From: an uncultured Lentisphaeraceae bacterium
GTDB taxonomy: Bacteria; Verrucomicrobiota; Kiritimatiellia; RFP12; DVOR01
Direction of reading: 5' to 3'
NCBI GenBank assembly: GCA_949288955.1
Contig: CASEMS010000036.1
Location: 1-53,206 of the forward strand
DNA length: 53,206 bases
Part shown: positions 6,269 to 14,060 of the stretch, piece after piece
How the letters are laid out: every line of letters starts with the position of its first letter
Numbering within the stretch: the stretch's first letter is position 1
The notes under the pieces: generated by a model
Told to the model about the DNA's origin: nothing
What the model saw: only the letters and a program-made list of their open reading frames with translations
The model's database searches: none
Position numbers and translations under genes: made by a program

Positions 6269-8662
6269 ATGCCACGCCACGCCCCCCTTGCCGCCCTGCT
6301 CGCCGCGCTCCTCCTCGCGCCCGGCGCCCTCCACGCCGCGGGCTTCGGCGGCCTGGGCGTGGACACCTCCGACTTCGGCTTCGCCCTCCCCAGCCTCAAC
6401 ACCGGCGAGGACATCCAGATCTCCGCCGACCGCATGGGCGCCGACCGCGAGACCCAGCGCGTGACCCTCGACGGCAACGTCCGCATCCGCTTCGCCGACC
6501 TCACCCTCACCTCCCACCACGCCTCCTACAACCGCGCCACCGGCGACCTCTACGCCGAGGGCGACGTCCGCATCGTCTCCGCCGCAGGCGGCGTCTGGGA
6601 GGGCGACAGCATCGCCTTCAACCACCGCACCGGCGAGGGCCTCATGGGCACCGGGCTCCTCCGCCTCGGCTCCTTCGCCGTCTCCGCCCCCGGCGGCGCC
6701 TCCCGCGACGACGACGGCGTCCTCCACGCCCGCAACGCCACCCTCACCACCTGCACCAACGAGCCCTCCGCCTGGCACTGGTCCGTCACCGGCACCGGCC
6801 GCTACAAGGACAAAGAGTTCATCGAGCTGCGCAACGCCACCATGCGCCTCTTCCACGTCCCCTTCCTCTGGGCCCCCTACTACTACCGCGACCTCAACAC
6901 CCACTACGGCTGGCGCATCCTCCCCGGCTACACCGGCGACTGGGGCGCCTACCTCCGCCTCGGCTACGTCTATCCCATCGCCGGCAACCGCGAGTCCGAC
7001 CGCGAGCTCTACGGCAAGACCATCCTCGACCTCCGCTCCGAGCGCGGCGTCGGCGGCGGCCAGGAGCTCACCTGGCGCACCGAGGGCCTCCTCGGCGAAA
7101 GCACCCGCCAGTGGGGCCGCCTCTCCCTCTACTACGCCTACGACACCGACGACCAGGACGTCGAGGACCTCAACTGGAACTCCGCCCGCGACGAGAACCG
7201 CTGGTCCGTCGCCCTCAAAGAGCGCATCGAGCTCTCCCCCCGCGACTTCATCTCCGTCGTCGGCGAGAAGGTCAGCGACTCCCAGTTCCGCGACGACTAC
7301 GACGAGATCTCCGTCCGCGCCGCCTCCCAGCCCCTCGGCATCGCCAACTACGAGCACCGCGAGAACACCTGGGTCGGCAGCCTCGCCCTCATGGGCCCCC
7401 TCGACACCTTCTACGCCGGCGTCCGCCACCTCCCCCAGCTCCGCCTCGACACCCTCCCCCGCCCCATCCTCGGCCTCCCCCGCCTCTCCTACGAATCCCA
7501 GACCACCCTCGGCTACCTCCGCCGCCAGCCCGCCAAGAAAGGCTCCGCCCTCTCCCTCGCCTACTCCTACGACCCCGGCAACTGGGCCTACTACGACACC
7601 TTCCGCCTCGACACCCGCCACATCCTCCGCCGCCCCATCGCCCTCGCCGACGGCCTCACCCTCACCCCCCGCCTCGGCTGGCGCGGCACCTACTACGCCG
7701 ACGGCCCCGACGACGCCCTCTTCCGCTCCCTCTTCGAGATCGGCGCCACCCTCCAGGCGCGCCTCTGGCGCGACTACGACGCCTTCCGCCACACCCTCAC
7801 CCCATACCTCGACCTCACCTACGTCCCCGGCGCCCAGGAAGGCCCCCTCGACCAACCCTACGCCTTCGACCGCCTCGACCAGGAATACGAGTGGCGCGAC
7901 CGCTTCGCCACCGACGGCCTCACCCCCACCCACCGCTACGCCGGCCTCCGCTTCGGCCTCCGCAACGCCCTCCAGCGCCGCAACCCCGCCACCCTCACCC
8001 TCTCCGACTACCTCACCTCCGACCTCTACGGCATCTGGGTCTTCAACACCCAAGACCACTGGGTCCGCTGGCGCCACCGCCAACAGCCCGGCCGCGACAA
8101 CCTCTCCCGCCCCGCCACCCGCGTCAAGGAAGACACCGGCCTCCGCCTCCTCGGCCTCAACGCCACCCTCAAGCCACGCCGCAACATCATCCTCTCCGCC
8201 GACGCCCAGTACGACCCACAGGAAAACACCTTCGCCGTCCTCGACCTCAACGGCGGCATCCGCCTCAACGCCATCACCCTCTACGCCGGCTACCTCCGCC
8301 GCAACCACTCCCTCTTCGACTACTACTGGACCGACCACCTCCGCGACTCCCTCCTCTACGGCGGCTTCGTCCACCACCTCTGCGACGCCTTCGACTGGTC
8401 CGCCTACATCCGCTACAACCTCTACTACTCCGACCTCGAGGAAATCGGCGGCTACTTCCAATACAACCTCGACTGCCTCTCCTTCCGCCTCACCCTCGAC
8501 TACCTCCCCCGCTACTACTCCGAGGACGGCTGGAAGCACGGCTCCGACTTCCGCATCTCCTTCGGCGCCTGGATCCGCGCCTTCCCCCGCGACGACGACG
8601 AAGACTGGATGACCTGGGGCAGCCTCGCCAACGAGCACGCCCTTCAAGAGCCCGAGACCTGA
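6269..8662 (+). CDS. lptD: LPS-assembly outer-membrane protein LptD
   Basis: A 797-residue outer-membrane protein that inserts LPS into the outer leaflet, with LptE as plug. Residues 1-24 form a signal peptide ending LHA-A. An OstA/LptA-like beta-jellyroll spans about residues 50-150 (ISADRMGADRETQRVTLDGNVRI and the YAEGDVRI repeat). The rest is a C-terminal beta barrel rich in alternating aromatic residues (for example RLFHVPFLWAPYYYRD near 190). Cysteines are few: one near 162 (TTCTNEPS) and two near 705 and 735, positions that could form the disulfides LptD needs. It is the last protein gene of the rodA-rng-lptD run. Codons are extremely C-ending, typical of highly expressed genes here. 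Confidence 0.92.
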   Translation: MPRHAPLAALLAALLLAPGALHAAGFGGLGVDTSDFGFALPSLNTGEDIQISADRMGADRETQRVTLDGNVRIRFADLTLTSHHASYNRATGDLYAEGDVRIVSAAGGVWEGDSIAFNHRTGEGLMGTGLLRLGSFAVSAPGGASRDDDGVLHARNATLTTCTNEPSAWHWSVTGTGRYKDKEFIELRNATMRLFHVPFLWAPYYYRDLNTHYGWRILPGYTGDWGAYLRLGYVYPIAGNRESDRELYGKTILDLRSERGVGGGQELTWRTEGLLGESTRQWGRLSLYYAYDTDDQDVEDLNWNSARDENRWSVALKERIELSPRDFISVVGEKVSDSQFRDDYDEISVRAASQPLGIANYEHRENTWVGSLALMGPLDTFYAGVRHLPQLRLDTLPRPILGLPRLSYESQTTLGYLRRQPAKKGSALSLAYSYDPGNWAYYDTFRLDTRHILRRPIALADGLTLTPRLGWRGTYYADGPDDALFRSLFEIGATLQARLWRDYDAFRHTLTPYLDLTYVPGAQEGPLDQPYAFDRLDQEYEWRDRFATDGLTPTHRYAGLRFGLRNALQRRNPATLTLSDYLTSDLYGIWVFNTQDHWVRWRHRQQPGRDNLSRPATRVKEDTGLRLLGLNATLKPRRNIILSADAQYDPQENTFAVLDLNGGIRLNAITLYAGYLRRNHSLFDYYWTDHLRDSLLYGGFVHHLCDAFDWSAYIRYNLYYSDLEEIGGYFQYNLDCLSFRLTLDYLPRYYSEDGWKHGSDFRISFGAWIRAFPRDDDEDWMTWGSLANEHALQEPET

Positions 8663-8682
8663 CCGCCCCTCCCTCCCCACAC

Positions 8683-8759
8683 GCGCCTGTAGCTCAGTTG
8701 GACAGAGCAGCGGCCTTCTAAGCCGCGGGTCGGGGGTTCGAACCCCTCCAGGCGCGCCA
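8683..8759 (+). tRNA. tRNA-Arg (anticodon TCT)
   Basis: A full cloverleaf: acceptor GCGCCTG/CAGGCGC with discriminator G and encoded CCA, anticodon stem GCGGC/GCCGC, loop CTTCTAA (anticodon 8717-8719), and T arm with GGTTCGAACC. It reads AGA, a very rare codon in these GC-rich genes. Confidence 0.96.
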
Positions 8760-8767
8760 TCTAAAGG

Positions 8768-8911
8768 TACCGCGAAGACGCCAAAGGTGTGCGCGAGGCC
8801 TGCGGGGGATTTGACCGCAAAGACGCAAGGTTGCGCGGGAGGCTTGCGGGCTCCGCCGGTCGCTCTGCGGGCTTCGCCCGCTGACCGCTCCCTACCGCCC
8901 TCCGCGCCGCC
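8768..8911 (+). repeat. interspersed repeat R1, copy 2, with a partial copy before it
   Basis: A partial CCGCGAAGACGC unit (8768-8812) leads into a full R1 copy (8813-8911) that is nearly identical to 3174-3278, including the GCGGGCTTCGCCCGC hairpin. Confidence 0.85.
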
Positions 8912-8947
8912 TCTTGTGAGTCCCCCGCCGTGCTTCGTGTTCTCCCC

Positions 8948-9015
8948 CTGGCAGTCCTGTCGGCGGTAGCCGACCCCCAAATCCGCCCCAATCCGCGCAA
9001 TCTGCGGTTTCCCCC
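8948..9015 (+). repeat. interspersed repeat R2, copy 1
   Basis: A 66-bp element containing the hairpin GTCGGCGGTAGCCGAC and the text CCCCCAAATCCGCC. The same element is at 9165-9231 and, inverted, at 42151-42217, 42377-42442 and 42443-42501. Confidence 0.85.
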
Positions 9016-9164
9016 ATCGTCCATCCAGTCCTGCGCGGGCTACGCCCGCGCCCCTCTTTGTGTCCGTTGTGCCCTTTGTGATTGTCCCCCGTCATGCTCG
9101 TCATCCCCATTGTTCTTCGTGTTCCTCCGTGTCCCCCTTCGTGCCCTCTGTGATCTCCCCCCTC

Positions 9165-9231
9165 CTGGCAGTCCTGTCGGCGGTAGCCGACCCCCAAATC
9201 CGCCACAATCCGCGCGATCTGCGGTTTCCCC
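9165..9231 (+). repeat. interspersed repeat R2, copy 2
   Basis: Nearly identical to 8948-9015. The DNA between the two copies (9016-9164) is R2b-type GTGTCC-rich text. No gene is seen between 8760 and 9306. Confidence 0.85.
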
Positions 9232-9263
9232 TCGTCGTCCTCCGAACGCGCCAAAAAAAGTGC

Positions 9264-9292
9264 TTGCATTGCCACGGGGGCTTTGCTATTCT
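9264..9292 (+). promoter_or_regulatory. promoter of tRNA-Arg(ACG)-fMet unit
   Basis: -35 TTGCAT at 9264-9269, 17-nt spacer, and extended -10 TGC TATTCT ending at 9292, 14 nt before the first tRNA. Confidence 0.85.
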
Positions 9293-9306
9293 ATGTCCCG
9301 TTTTCA

Positions 9307-9383
9307 GCGCCTTTAGCTCAATTGGATAGAGCATCTGACTACGGATCAGAAGGTTGGAGGTTCAAATCCTCCAAGGCGCGCCA
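9307..9383 (+). tRNA. tRNA-Arg (anticodon ACG)
   Basis: Acceptor GCGCCTT/AAGGCGC with discriminator G and encoded CCA. Anticodon stem TCTGA/TCAGA with loop CTACGGA (anticodon 9341-9343). It reads CGU/CGC after A34-to-inosine editing by TadA. It is co-transcribed with fMet, five nt apart. Confidence 0.96.
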
Positions 9384-9388
9384 TTGAA

Positions 9389-9465
<77 letters not shown>

Positions 9466-9470
9466 ATTTG

Positions 9471-9507
9471 ACGCCGCGACCACCTCGGTCGCGGCGTTTT
9501 TTTTTTT
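9471..9507 (+). terminator. Rho-independent terminator of the tRNA unit
   Basis: A perfect 11-bp stem (9471-9481 with 9487-9497), five-nt loop, followed by a run of eleven T. Confidence 0.95.
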
Positions 9508-9540
9508 GCCCGCCACGGCGGGTGGGACATCCGCCCGCCT

Positions 9541-9585
9541 AAAGGACATGAAGGACGTGAGGGACCTGAAGGACAAGAAGGACGG
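9541..9585 (+). repeat. interspersed repeat R3 (GAAGGAC words), copy 1
   Basis: Tandem words GGACATGAAGGACGTGAGGGACC follow one another at 9-nt spacing. The same text forms the right arm of the R3 hairpins at 27461-27503 and 28111-28153. Confidence 0.7.
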
Positions 9586-9620
9586 GCATGGCACAGAGTT
9601 GGCGGCTGCCTCTCCCAGTC

Positions 9621-9686
9621 TCGGCGGCCGACGCACTTCGGCTCAGCGGCCGACGCACCGAGACTCGGCGGCCGGGGCATCTGGGG
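9621..9686. repeat. 22-bp-period palindrome array, locus 2 (three units)
   Basis: Units start at 9621, 9643 and 9665, each opening with TCGGCGGCCG or TCAGCGGCCG. The rest of the gene-free stretch 9508-9807 holds R3 text and a degraded R1 end near 9745-9800. Confidence 0.8.
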
Positions 9687-9807
9687 CATCCGCCGTCCTC
9701 GTCGTCCTGGATGTCCCGGTTGTCCTAAAAGTCCTTCCCCTGCGGTGTGCCCGGCGGAGCCCGCAAGCCTCCTGCGCCTCCTCGCGTCTTCGCGGTACCC
9801 CCTCGGC

Positions 9808-9843
9808 TTGCACCGTGCCGGTACTTATGCTACAGTAACCCCC
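9808..9843 (+). promoter_or_regulatory. promoter of exported-protein operon, leaderless spacing
   Basis: -35 TTGCAC at 9808-9813, 17-nt spacer ending in TGC, -10 TACAGT at 9831-9836, then seven nt to the ATG at 9844. No ribosome site is present. Confidence 0.82.
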
Positions 9844-10947
9844 ATGAAACGGTATAGGAGCCTCTTTGTTTTTTGTCTGTCCGCCTTTGTCCCTTTGGCT
9901 TGGGCGCAAGTTGGGCCCGGTGGTCCAACAATGTCGACCTCTGTCCAACTCCACTTTGTCCGCGATGTCCAACTGAGCGCGACGGAGACCTTCGCGTCCG
10001 TCCCGATGACGTATGCCGATGGCACGACGGCGCTTCCCGGCGAGCAACTGGCGTTCGTCTTCGCGGTGGCCAAGGAGGGTTCGTCGTTGCCGACGGATGG
10101 CACCGTCCCCTTCGCGCTTTCCGCCGATGGGGCGTTGGTCGCGACCGACGACCGCGTCGAGATGTTGGTGTGGGGGGCGGTCTCGACCTCCGCCTCTACT
10201 GTCCATTCGGTAACGATCGGGGAGGATGGCCTTCCCGCGGAGGGGTGGCAACCGATGGGCGGGGGCAATGGCGAGACGACGGTTATCCCCATTTATTGGC
10301 CTGACGCCGCCGGGGCACGCCCCGCGCGCTATGCCTATCTCTATAGCGTCCTGCTTGACACGCGGGCGGTCGATCCCGTTACGGGCGGGGTGAGCGTCGC
10401 GGGCGAGCCCTTCGTGGGCGACAAGGCCCCCGCGCCGCTCGCGGCCTATGGCGCGACGTGGTGCCACTGTTTCAACGCGATGTCGACGGGGATTCCCACG
10501 CTTTGGATGAACATCCCCGAGGGGGTCACGGCGCCTGGGACGGAGGGGACGGTCGTGGCCGCCACCTCCGTGCCTGAATGGCCGACCACGCTCGTGGTGG
10601 ATGGCGAGACGCTCACCGACCCCGAGGCCATCGAGGCCGCGCTTGTCCCGGCCATCGCCGGCTTGGCCGACGCGCAGGACGCAGAGGGCAATCCCGCCCT
10701 TTCCCTCACCCTTTCCCCCGCCAAGGCTCCCGGCCTCACCACCTACACGCTGTGGACGGCCGACGACCTGGAGGGCGAGTGGATCACCTTCGATGCCCTC
10801 CTCCAGGAAAAAGGGCTTGCAACGGAGGGCGAGGTGCGTTATACTAAGTGGCGTATTTCCAAGGGGAGCCAGGTCTCAATCCCCCGCCTCCCCGGCGAGA
10901 ATACGCGGTTCTACCGCCTCAAAGGCGACAGTGCCCAAGGAGAATGA
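9844..10947 (+). CDS. exported protein of unknown function with C-terminal W...FYR motif
   Basis: A 367-residue protein with a clear signal peptide (residues 1-22, ending AWA-Q). I do not recognise a catalytic domain. It is beta-rich, and its last 90 residues (SLTLSPAKAPGLTTYTLWTA, then W..FDAL, then NTRFYRLKGD) resemble the C-terminal W...F(Y/F)(R/K) module that ends many verrucomicrobial secreted proteins and also both giant proteins in this window. The start is set by the signal peptide and the promoter seven nt upstream. Its stop overlaps the region of the next start (ATGACGATG), so the two are one operon. It may be a surface or sorting accessory; function unknown. Confidence 0.8.
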   Translation: MKRYRSLFVFCLSAFVPLAWAQVGPGGPTMSTSVQLHFVRDVQLSATETFASVPMTYADGTTALPGEQLAFVFAVAKEGSSLPTDGTVPFALSADGALVATDDRVEMLVWGAVSTSASTVHSVTIGEDGLPAEGWQPMGGGNGETTVIPIYWPDAAGARPARYAYLYSVLLDTRAVDPVTGGVSVAGEPFVGDKAPAPLAAYGATWCHCFNAMSTGIPTLWMNIPEGVTAPGTEGTVVAATSVPEWPTTLVVDGETLTDPEAIEAALVPAIAGLADAQDAEGNPALSLTLSPAKAPGLTTYTLWTADDLEGEWITFDALLQEKGLATEGEVRYTKWRISKGSQVSIPRLPGENTRFYRLKGDSAQGE

Positions 10948-10949
10948 CG

Positions 10950-11756
10950 ATGAAGAAAGAGCTTGCTTTGCTGTTGGGCGTGGCGATGTTGGGTGTCGCC
11001 ACCGCCGCCGACGTTACCACCGCCAACACCGCCGTGGTCATCCGCAAGGCTCCGGTGGAGAGCGACACGGGTTATCAATTCCTCTGCGTCCCCGTCCGTG
11101 GTTTTGACATCACGGGGCAGGGCGCGACCAAGGGCGTTCCGCTGAACGACGTCCTCCCGCCCACCACCGCGGGCTTCTCCGAATCTACCTCGCTTACCAT
11201 CGAGAACAACGCGACCGAAGAGGGGTGCGCCCCGAACACGTCGTGGAAGTTGCAGCAGAACACGGCGGGTCAGTTGGAGTGGGTGCCCACCACGGGGGCG
11301 GGTTCGGGCACGGATTTGCTCCACAATGGCGCACGCCTCTGGCTGAAAGCGGTGGGTTTTTCGTGGTCGTGGCCGGCTTTTGGCACGGAAACCACGGCGG
11401 ATGCGGCGCGCTCCGAGACGATTTTCTGCGGTGAGCAGGTGGAGACGGAGGGTTATATCGTCTCCAACCCTGCCGTGGGCATGTTTGCCTATGGCAACAA
11501 CACCTCCGAGCCCGTGGACATCTACGCCATCGCCGAACTGCAGAACGGCGACCAGTTGCTCCGCGTCCAGGAGGGTTCCGGCGAGTATCTCACCTATATC
11601 TACTACAAGAACGCCTCCAACCCTGGCAAGTGGATTCTCTACCTGCCCGACACCGGCGTGGCCATCCCCGCGGATGCGTCCACGGAGTCGACGGTGACGG
11701 CCGAGCAGCGCACCATCGCCCCTGGCGAGGCCTTCTACTTCTATCGTGCGCAATGA
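10950..11756 (+). CDS. exported protein of unknown function
   Basis: A 268-residue protein with signal peptide MKKELALLLGVAMLGVATA-A. No known domain is recognised. The mature part is rich in Thr, Gly and aromatic residues and ends APGEAFYFYRAQ, a form seen at the end of several verrucomicrobial secreted beta-proteins. There are four cysteines (FLCVPV, EGCAPN, FCGEQ and none near the C-terminus beyond these), so a disulfide is possible. ATG 10950 is preferred to 10944 because AAGGAG at 10937-10942 is seven nt from it. It is the middle gene of a three-gene operon that ends in a PEP-CTERM protein. Confidence 0.78.
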   Translation: MKKELALLLGVAMLGVATAADVTTANTAVVIRKAPVESDTGYQFLCVPVRGFDITGQGATKGVPLNDVLPPTTAGFSESTSLTIENNATEEGCAPNTSWKLQQNTAGQLEWVPTTGAGSGTDLLHNGARLWLKAVGFSWSWPAFGTETTADAARSETIFCGEQVETEGYIVSNPAVGMFAYGNNTSEPVDIYAIAELQNGDQLLRVQEGSGEYLTYIYYKNASNPGKWILYLPDTGVAIPADASTESTVTAEQRTIAPGEAFYFYRAQ

Positions 11757-11799
11757 GCCCGCGTGCAACCCATTAAACTTTGAGACAAGGAGAACAACC

Positions 11800-12453
11800 A
11801 TGCGAAAAGGTCTGTTGGCATTGTTGGGAGTGATGGCTGTCGGAACGGCCTCCGCCATCACGGTTACGTGGCGGTGGAACTCCAATGGCGCGGGAAGCTG
11901 GGAGGGCGAGGGCAACTCCGCGATTTACTTGGTTTATTCGACCTCCCAGTTGACCTCCGGCACCCAGGCTGTCACGGCTGTCAATGGTTCCGGTAAGGAT
12001 GGGGTTGGCCAAGGCTATGGCCATAATAGTAGTGCGGAGGGGGATACGGCGGGTTCGTCCTTTCAGTCTGCCACGGTTAGCGGTACTCAGGTGATCAAAG
12101 GCCCGGCTGAGTCGGATTCGGACACGGGTTTCAAGAACAGTGTCGGGTTCGGCGAGCAGGCGTTGCAGAGCGGTTATTACTACCTTGTCATCTTCAACAA
12201 CAAGAAAGTCGAAGATGCTACGCAGTACAAGGTGGCGCAGGCCGGTGCCGTTGGGGGACAGCCAGTGACGAATGGTTATCTGGAAGTTGGTGGCAATCAG
12301 TGGGTCGGGCCTGATGGTGGTCCGCTTCCCGGTCAGTACATCGACCCTACGTGGATGTGGGGCACGTATTGGCACCCTGCGCCTGAGCCGACGGCGTTGG
12401 CGTTGCTGGCGCTGGGCGTCGCGGGGGTGGCGCTTCGCCGCCGCGTGCGCTGA
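11800..12453 (+). CDS. PEP-CTERM sorting domain protein
   Basis: A 217-residue exported protein. The signal peptide is MRKGLLALLGVMAVGTASA-I. The last 22 residues form a PEP-CTERM signal: PEP, then a hydrophobic helix (TALALLALGVAGVAL), then RRRVR. Such signals are recognised and cut by exosortase (EpsH) at the inner membrane before export to the surface, often with exopolysaccharide. The mature domain is rich in Gly, Ser, Gln and Asn and contains no known enzyme motif. AAGGAGA at 11787-11793 sets the start. No exosortase gene is in the window. Codon use is less biased than in the giants, with more A/T. Confidence 0.85.
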   Translation: MRKGLLALLGVMAVGTASAITVTWRWNSNGAGSWEGEGNSAIYLVYSTSQLTSGTQAVTAVNGSGKDGVGQGYGHNSSAEGDTAGSSFQSATVSGTQVIKGPAESDSDTGFKNSVGFGEQALQSGYYYLVIFNNKKVEDATQYKVAQAGAVGGQPVTNGYLEVGGNQWVGPDGGPLPGQYIDPTWMWGTYWHPAPEPTALALLALGVAGVALRRRVR

Positions 12454-12500
12454 GCCGCGCGGTTCGTGTGTGATGCGTGCCGCGCCACCGGCGGCACATG

Positions 12501-12530
12501 AGGGGAGGGCCGGTCTGGCCCTCCCCTTGT
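12501..12530 (+). terminator. terminator after PEP-CTERM gene
   Basis: An 11-bp stem (12501-12511 with 12517-12527), loop GGTCT, tail TTGTTGTG. The T-run is broken, so strength is uncertain. Confidence 0.7.
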
Positions 12531-12577
12531 TGTGTCCTGCCCCAATGTCGCGGGCGGGGCACCTGTGGGCGCAGGTG

Positions 12578-12593
12578 TGATAGAATGGCGAGC
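12578..12593 (+). promoter_or_regulatory. extended -10 promoter of MATE gene, leaderless spacing
   Basis: TGA TAGAAT (hexamer 12581-12586), then seven nt to the ATG at 12594. No ribosome site and no clear -35. Confidence 0.65.
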
Positions 12594-13946
12594 ATGAAGA
12601 AGGGCAGCTTGATGGAGTGCGCCCGGATCGCGTGGCCGTTGGTGCTGGCGATGACGGGGAACGCGCTGATGATGTTCGTGGACCGGATGTTCCTGTCGCG
12701 CTACAGCGCGGTGAGCATCCAGGCGGCGTTGCCGGCGGGGCTGGTGGCGTTCATGGTGGTGGCGCTGTTGCAGAACGTGGTGGCCTATTCGGGGACCTTC
12801 GTGGCGCAGTATGCCGGGGCGGGTGCGCGTGCGGCATGCGCGCGCGCGGCGGGGCAGGGGCTGTGGCTGTCGCTGCTGTGCGTGCCGCTGTTGGCGCTGT
12901 CGCTGCCGGTGGGGTTCTGGCTTTTCGACGTGGTGGGGCACGCGCCGGCGGTGCTGGCGGAGGAGAAGCGGTATTATCTGACGTTGGTGGCGGCGAATCT
13001 GGCGTTGCCCTTCGGGGCGGCGCTGAGCGGCTTTTTCGCGGGGCGTGGGCGGACGCGCCTGGTGATGGCGGCCAACCTGATCGGCAACGTGGCGAACATC
13101 GTGCTGGACCCGCTCTTCATCTGGGGGTGGGGGCCGGTGCCGGAGATGGGGATCGTGGGCGCGGGGGTGGCGACGGCGATCGGGCAGTTCCTGATTCTGG
13201 CGATCCTGGCGGGGGCGGTGCTGCGGGAGCCGCATTTCGCGACGCGGCGTCGGCGCAACGTGGTGCTGGCGTGGAAGGCGCCGTTGGCGCTGCGGATCGT
13301 GCGCTTCGGGGTGCCGAACGGCGGCCATGTGCTGCTCGACGTGGGCACCTTCACGGTCTTCACCTTCGTAACGGGGTGGCTGCCGGACCTGGAGTTCGCG
13401 GCCAGCAACATCGCCTTCGCCATCAACCAGCTGGTCTTCGCGCCGCTGATGGGCATCGGGATGGCGGCGAGCATCGTGGTGGGGCAGCGGATGGGCGACA
13501 AGGATCCCGAGGGCGCGGCGCGCGGCGGGCGCAACACGCTTGTGCTGGGCTGGCTCTACGTGCTTCTGTGCGTGGCGGTGATCGGCGGGCTGTGCGGCCC
13601 CATCCTGCGCCTCTTCTACCCCGCCGGCGCCCCTTTCGCCTACGAGGCCTACGAGGGTCTGGGGCAGACGTTGATCGCCATCTTCCTGGCGTGGGCCTTC
13701 TTCGACGTGCTCAACATCGTCCTCGGCGGCGCGCTGAAGGGCGCGGGGGACACGCGGTTCGTGGTGTGGTGGGTGGGCGGCGTGGCGGTGCTGCTCTGGA
13801 TGCCGGCGCTCTTCCTGTGCTATTGGCTGGGGTGCCACATCACGGTGCTGTGGCTGACGATGCTGGGCTATGTCATGGTCGCCGGCGGCGGGCTGCTCGT
13901 CCGCTTCCTCCGCGGTCGTTGGAAGGCGCTGCGCCTGATCGGGTGA
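12594..13946 (+). CDS. MATE-family efflux transporter
   Basis: A 450-residue inner-membrane antiporter of the MATE family, which exports drugs or metabolites in exchange for Na+ or H+. About twelve hydrophobic helices are visible in two halves. Family marks include GNALMMFVDRMFLSRYS near residues 20-38, AGRGRTRLVMAANLIGNVANIVLDPLFIWG near 145-175, and AATAIGQ-like GVATAIGQ near 187-194. The second half repeats the pattern (ASNIAFAINQLVFAPLMGIGMAASI near 265-290). Length fits the family. The ATG at 12594 lies seven nt after an extended -10 box, so the open frame upstream is not used. It stands alone, between the PEP-CTERM operon and the pseudopilin. The substrate cannot be predicted. Confidence 0.9.
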   Translation: MKKGSLMECARIAWPLVLAMTGNALMMFVDRMFLSRYSAVSIQAALPAGLVAFMVVALLQNVVAYSGTFVAQYAGAGARAACARAAGQGLWLSLLCVPLLALSLPVGFWLFDVVGHAPAVLAEEKRYYLTLVAANLALPFGAALSGFFAGRGRTRLVMAANLIGNVANIVLDPLFIWGWGPVPEMGIVGAGVATAIGQFLILAILAGAVLREPHFATRRRRNVVLAWKAPLALRIVRFGVPNGGHVLLDVGTFTVFTFVTGWLPDLEFAASNIAFAINQLVFAPLMGIGMAASIVVGQRMGDKDPEGAARGGRNTLVLGWLYVLLCVAVIGGLCGPILRLFYPAGAPFAYEAYEGLGQTLIAIFLAWAFFDVLNIVLGGALKGAGDTRFVVWWVGGVAVLLWMPALFLCYWLGCHITVLWLTMLGYVMVAGGGLLVRFLRGRWKALRLIG

Positions 13947-14021
13947 GGCGCGGGGCGCCTCCCCATGCCCCTTTCTTGGGGGGCCTTTGCCGCCGTTCTC
14001 GCGCCAATCGCAAGAAAACCC

Positions 14022-14060
14022 TTGCCCTTCCCCCAAGGATTCCTCTATACTATTTCCAAC
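14022..14060 (+). promoter_or_regulatory. promoter of pseudopilin-giant protein 1 operon
   Basis: -35 TTGCCC at 14022-14027, 18-nt spacer, -10 TATACT at 14046-14051, then nine nt to a GTG start at 14061. Confidence 0.7.

Noticed and set aside
6158..8980. A 940-codon open frame opposite lptD
   Set aside because: It runs through the tRNA-Arg and repeat R1, and its text is a shadow of lptD codons.
13947..13975. Terminator after the MATE gene
   Set aside because: A six-bp GGCGC stem is present but no T-run follows.
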